Assembly (NCBI GenBank): GCA_003819975.1
Contig: RPPU01000178.1
Coordinates: 1 to 8,115 of the forward strand
Direction of reading: 5' to 3'
Length of the DNA stretch: 8,115 nt
Source: Desulfobacteraceae bacterium
Lineage (GTDB): Bacteria > Desulfobacterota > DSM-4660 > Desulfatiglandales > HGW-15
The notes under the pieces: model-generated
What the model was told of the DNA's origin: nothing
What the model saw: the letters and a program-made list of their open reading frames with translations, nothing else
The model's database searches: none
Made by a program: the position numbers and the translations under genes
In this document: positions 6,437 through 8,115 of the stretch, one piece after another
How positions within the stretch are numbered: the first letter of the stretch is position 1
How the letters are laid out: the number at the start of each line of letters is the position of its first letter

Positions 6437-6474
6437 TTATCAACAGCAACATGATTTTTCTTAAGGAGGAAAAG

Positions 6475-7266
6475 ATGAAAACGGTTAATTTTTTTTTGGT
6501 CGGCTTTGCTTGTTTTGCACTGACGACTTTCGTTGCGGCGGCACAGTCGATTCCGACCAAATTCAACAGCATAACTGAATTGGAAAATTATTTCGGAAAT
6601 TCGACCCAAATCCAGGGGGACGCGCGGTCCATCCGGTCGACGCTCGGCCCGGTATGGCCGGCCAATTCCACGTCGGGTTTCAAAAACATGATAAAAATAA
6701 ACAATCGAATGTATTTTTTCCGCATCAGGAAAACGGAATTGGACACATCGGGATACGGATCCGTAAGCGATATTAAATTTTTGGCATCGGTTGCGGACGG
6801 AATGACCTCTACCCAGGAAGAAACGAAAACAACCTGCCGAACCTTCGGGTTTTCACAATCGGTCTCGGCGACCATTAAAACCGTCGTTACATTTGAAACC
6901 ACCGGCTCTTACAGCAATCAGAGATGCCAAAGCAGAATGGAAGGGACCAGTTACAGTTTTCCGAATAATTGCTCCGATAATTACAATTCCGCCTCTTTTT
7001 ACATGGGTATGTGGACCGATCGATATGTGGTAACCATTGATTATGTGCCGCAGCAATGTAATTATCCGGCGTATAAAAACTGCCTGGACGATTGCCAGGA
7101 TGACAGTGAAAACAACCCAAGCAATTATGAAAAATGCAAGAACTACTGCAAATATGAATATGACCGTTCCTGCAAGGCCATCGATCTCAGCAAAATGACG
7201 ACCTATACGTTCTATTATTATTATCCGCGCCCCGTATTTTGGTCGGTATGTAATAATGTTCCGTGA
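6475..7266 (+). CDS. Exported cysteine-rich protein of unknown family, 263 aa
   Basis: ATG at 6475 is set 5 nt behind AAGGAGG (6463-6469) and starts a clear signal peptide (MKTVNFFLVGF..., likely cleaved after AAA at 21-23, before QSIPTKF). The frame stays open upstream to a TTG at 6280, but those 65 residues would bury the signal peptide and are rejected. I do not recognise the family. The mature protein has ten Cys (121, 151, 166, 195, 203, 207, 221, 225, 233, 259), an even number that suits disulfides in an oxidising compartment. Six of them form a mirror-symmetric pattern, C-x7-C-x3-C-x13-C-x3-C-x7-C (195-233), as expected of two antiparallel helices stapled together. The N-terminal half (30-145) is mixed and ends in Thr/Val-rich strands (SATIKTVVTF); the C-terminus is rich in Tyr. 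There is no catalytic motif and no lipobox. Its function is unknown. Confidence 0.85.
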   Translation: MKTVNFFLVGFACFALTTFVAAAQSIPTKFNSITELENYFGNSTQIQGDARSIRSTLGPVWPANSTSGFKNMIKINNRMYFFRIRKTELDTSGYGSVSDIKFLASVADGMTSTQEETKTTCRTFGFSQSVSATIKTVVTFETTGSYSNQRCQSRMEGTSYSFPNNCSDNYNSASFYMGMWTDRYVVTIDYVPQQCNYPAYKNCLDDCQDDSENNPSNYEKCKNYCKYEYDRSCKAIDLSKMTTYTFYYYYPRPVFWSVCNNVP

Positions 7267-7425
7267 TTTATCATGGGAAGACGTCCGGTCAATTGTCAAG
7301 TTATAAGGCAGGAATATTAACAGCCGTTTATTTAAAGAATTTGAAAATTGCGGGACGCCTTCCTCACGGCAGTCGACGTTAAAAAAACTTTCCCGATTCC
7401 AAATCAGCGCGGATAGCCGCGGAAT

Positions 7426-7456
7426 TTTCAGCCGGGCCGGTTCGGTCCGGCTGAAA
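7426..7456. other. Strong GC-rich hairpin in intergenic region
   Basis: Bases 7426-7439 pair with 7443-7456: TTTCAGCCGG against CCGGCTGAAA, extended inward by one G-T and three further pairs to a 3-nt loop. No T tract follows on either strand, so it is not a classical intrinsic terminator. It could be part of a small RNA, a REP-like palindrome or an mRNA 3' end structure for the cysteine-rich gene 160 nt upstream. Confidence 0.55.
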
Positions 7457-7472
7457 TGATTCGGCCGCCCGC

Positions 7473-7523
7473 TTAAGTTTGTTCCGGCGATTCCCGAAAT
7501 CGATTAGAAATGGCTTGAATCAT
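7473..7523 (-). other. 16-codon minus-strand mini-ORF with a strong Shine-Dalgarno
   Basis: Reading the minus strand, AAGGAGG is followed 5 nt later by ATG (7523-7521) and a frame MIQAISNRFRESPEQT ending at TAA (7475-7473). The Shine-Dalgarno is as good as those of the real genes, but the peptide is tiny, nothing follows it on that strand, and it may be chance or a gene remnant. Confidence 0.2.
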
Positions 7524-7798
7524 ATTATCCTCCTTAGTCTATGGGATTAGTCATATAAAAAAATAAAAAAAATAACTTACATCCTCCAGGGTGATGCTTT
7601 GCGATTTATCGGAAATATGATCTCATTAATATGACTTATTAGATGGGAATAATAACATAATCCGTTAAGCGTTATTTGTTCAAAGGATAAAATTTTCTTA
7701 AAATTAAACCGGACACCTTTTTTAATCTACAAAACAACTAACTGATTTTAAGAACAATTTTGCCTTTCCGGGATTGTCGGGGAATCAAACGGCCGGGC

Positions 7799-7828
7799 TT
7801 GACCCGCGCCGGCAGAGTGTGGCAATAT
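7799..7828 (+). promoter_or_regulatory. nfo: Probable sigma-70-type promoter of nfo
   Basis: TTGACC (7799-7804) matches the -35 consensus at five of six bases. An 18-nt spacer leads to CAATAT (7823-7828), a weaker -10, and an overlapping TATACC follows at 7826-7831. The spacing to the ATG at 7866 leaves a leader of about 30 nt. The -35 is good but the -10 assignment is ambiguous. Confidence 0.4.
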
Positions 7829-7865
7829 ACCGGCAGTATCTTTTGTTAGGCGGGGACGGAAAAAA

Positions 7866-8115
7866 ATGAAGAGAGTCGGCGCCCATGTCAGCGCGGCCGG
7901 CGGAGTGGAAACGGCTCCCGGACGAGCCTCTGAAATCAAGGCCCGGGCCTTTGCTTTATTCACTAAAAATCAAAAACAGTGGCAGACGAAACCGTTATCC
8001 GTCGATCAAATCGAATCTTTTCAACAAAATTGTCAAAAATACCATATTGAGCCCGAAGTCATCCTGCCGCATGACGGTTACCTGATCAATTTGGGCAATC
8101 CCGATCGGGTGGGAT
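7866..8115 (+). CDS. nfo: Endonuclease IV (AP endonuclease), 3' end beyond the window
   Basis: The frame from ATG 7866 stays open to the window edge (83 codons plus one base). It reads [20 protein letters not shown]..., then [18 protein letters not shown] and [12 protein letters not shown], nearly colinear with E. coli Nfo and without gaps. His69 in LPHD is the first zinc ligand of the family at the same residue number, and Tyr72 is kept. Lys37 stands where E. coli has Arg37, a residue of the DNA-penetrating loop. Endonuclease IV is a cytoplasmic three-zinc TIM-barrel enzyme of about 280 residues that cuts DNA 5' to abasic sites in base excision repair; about 200 residues lie beyond the window. 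The ribosome binding site is weak (GGCGGGGA, 7850-7857). A probable promoter at 7799 suggests separate transcription from the secreted-protein genes upstream. Confidence 0.96.
   Translation, partial: MKRVGAHVSAAGGVETAPGRASEIKARAFALFTKNQKQWQTKPLSVDQIESFQQNCQKYHIEPEVILPHDGYLINLGNPDRVG

Larger units (their letters stand above)
5916..6474. other. Non-coding stretch between glycosidase and cysteine-rich protein genes
   Basis: I see no convincing protein gene here. The frame of the next gene is open back to about 6280, but that part has no signal-like or conserved sequence and is not counted as coding. The stretch holds the 28-bp inverted-repeat element (6008-6107), a weak terminator-like hairpin (6170-6205), a small hairpin at 6236-6254 (GCTTTTT/AAAAAGC), a degenerate 19-nt direct repeat (5948-5966 and 6262-6280, 16 of 19 identical) and an extended Shine-Dalgarno at 6360. 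Confidence 0.6.
7267..7865. other. Gene-free stretch upstream of nfo
   Basis: No protein gene is supported on either strand over these 599 bases. The first part (7267-7500) has normal composition and contains a strong GC hairpin (7426-7456), a smaller one (7408-7421, CGCGG/CCGCG) and a possible promoter (TTGTCA 7293-7298, 16 nt, TATTAA 7315-7320). The middle (about 7540-7740) is AT-rich, with a run of A at 7557-7573 and an 8-nt inverted repeat (7549-7556 AGTCATAT with 7629-7636 ATATGACT). The last part holds the nfo promoter region. Confidence 0.6.

Noticed and set aside
6280..6474. N-terminal extension of the cysteine-rich protein from a TTG at 6280
   Set aside because: The signal peptide begins at ATG 6475 with an ideal Shine-Dalgarno; the extension would bury it.
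7565..7640. Riboswitch-like segment on the minus strand (CACCCTGGAGGATG)
   Set aside because: It does not match any riboswitch core that I can recall, and no gene follows on that strand.
7885..8085. Open frame of 66 codons on the + strand near the window end
   Set aside because: It is out of frame with the clearly recognisable endonuclease IV sequence that occupies the same bases.
1..8115. CRISPR arrays, tRNA or rRNA genes, complete insertion sequences
   Set aside because: No regularly spaced repeats, cloverleaf-type sequence, rRNA signature or transposase frame was seen.

Overview
The window comes from a bacterium and reads almost entirely on the + strand: six protein genes, of which the first and last are cut by the window edges. 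Starts are ATG with clear Shine-Dalgarno sequences (AAGGAG type), and the first five genes encode exported proteins. Endonuclease IV, a penicillin-acylase-type Ntn hydrolase and a string of secreted beta-rich proteins suit an uncultured Gram-negative bacterium. Nothing in the window (no rRNA, no tRNA) fixes the phylum, so any lineage name would be a guess.

Layout. 1-1886: a penicillin amidase family (S45-type) hydrolase, missing its signal peptide and most of the alpha subunit, closed by a symmetrical hairpin terminator. 1997-2620: a small exported beta-sandwich protein, closed by a near-copy of the same terminator. 2758-4086: an exported seven-bladed SBBP-type beta-propeller. 4230-5915: an exported clan GH-A (GH5-like) glycoside hydrolase with a C-terminal carbohydrate-binding-like domain. 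5916-6474: a non-coding stretch with a 100-bp element bounded by perfect 28-bp inverted repeats, a weak terminator-like hairpin and an extended Shine-Dalgarno with a mini-ORF. 6475-7266: an exported cysteine-rich protein of unknown family. 7267-7865: a gene-free, partly AT-rich stretch with a strong GC hairpin. 7866-8115: the start of nfo (endonuclease IV).

The most notable observation is in the glycoside hydrolase. The secondary-structure elements of its (beta/alpha)8 barrel appear in a rotated order: alpha2-beta3 through beta8 come first, and the segment that looks like beta1-alpha1-beta2 follows beta8, just before the C-terminal domain. All expected clan GH-A active-site residues are present, so this looks like a natural circular permutation rather than a broken enzyme.

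The propeller and glycosidase genes share a 34-nt block directly upstream of ATG and both have leaders with competing hairpins, so they may be co-regulated or have duplicated leaders. The first five genes together look like a set of cell-surface or secreted functions, plausibly polymer capture and hydrolysis. That grouping is inferred from co-location and export signals only. The nfo gene is a separate housekeeping DNA-repair unit with its own probable promoter.
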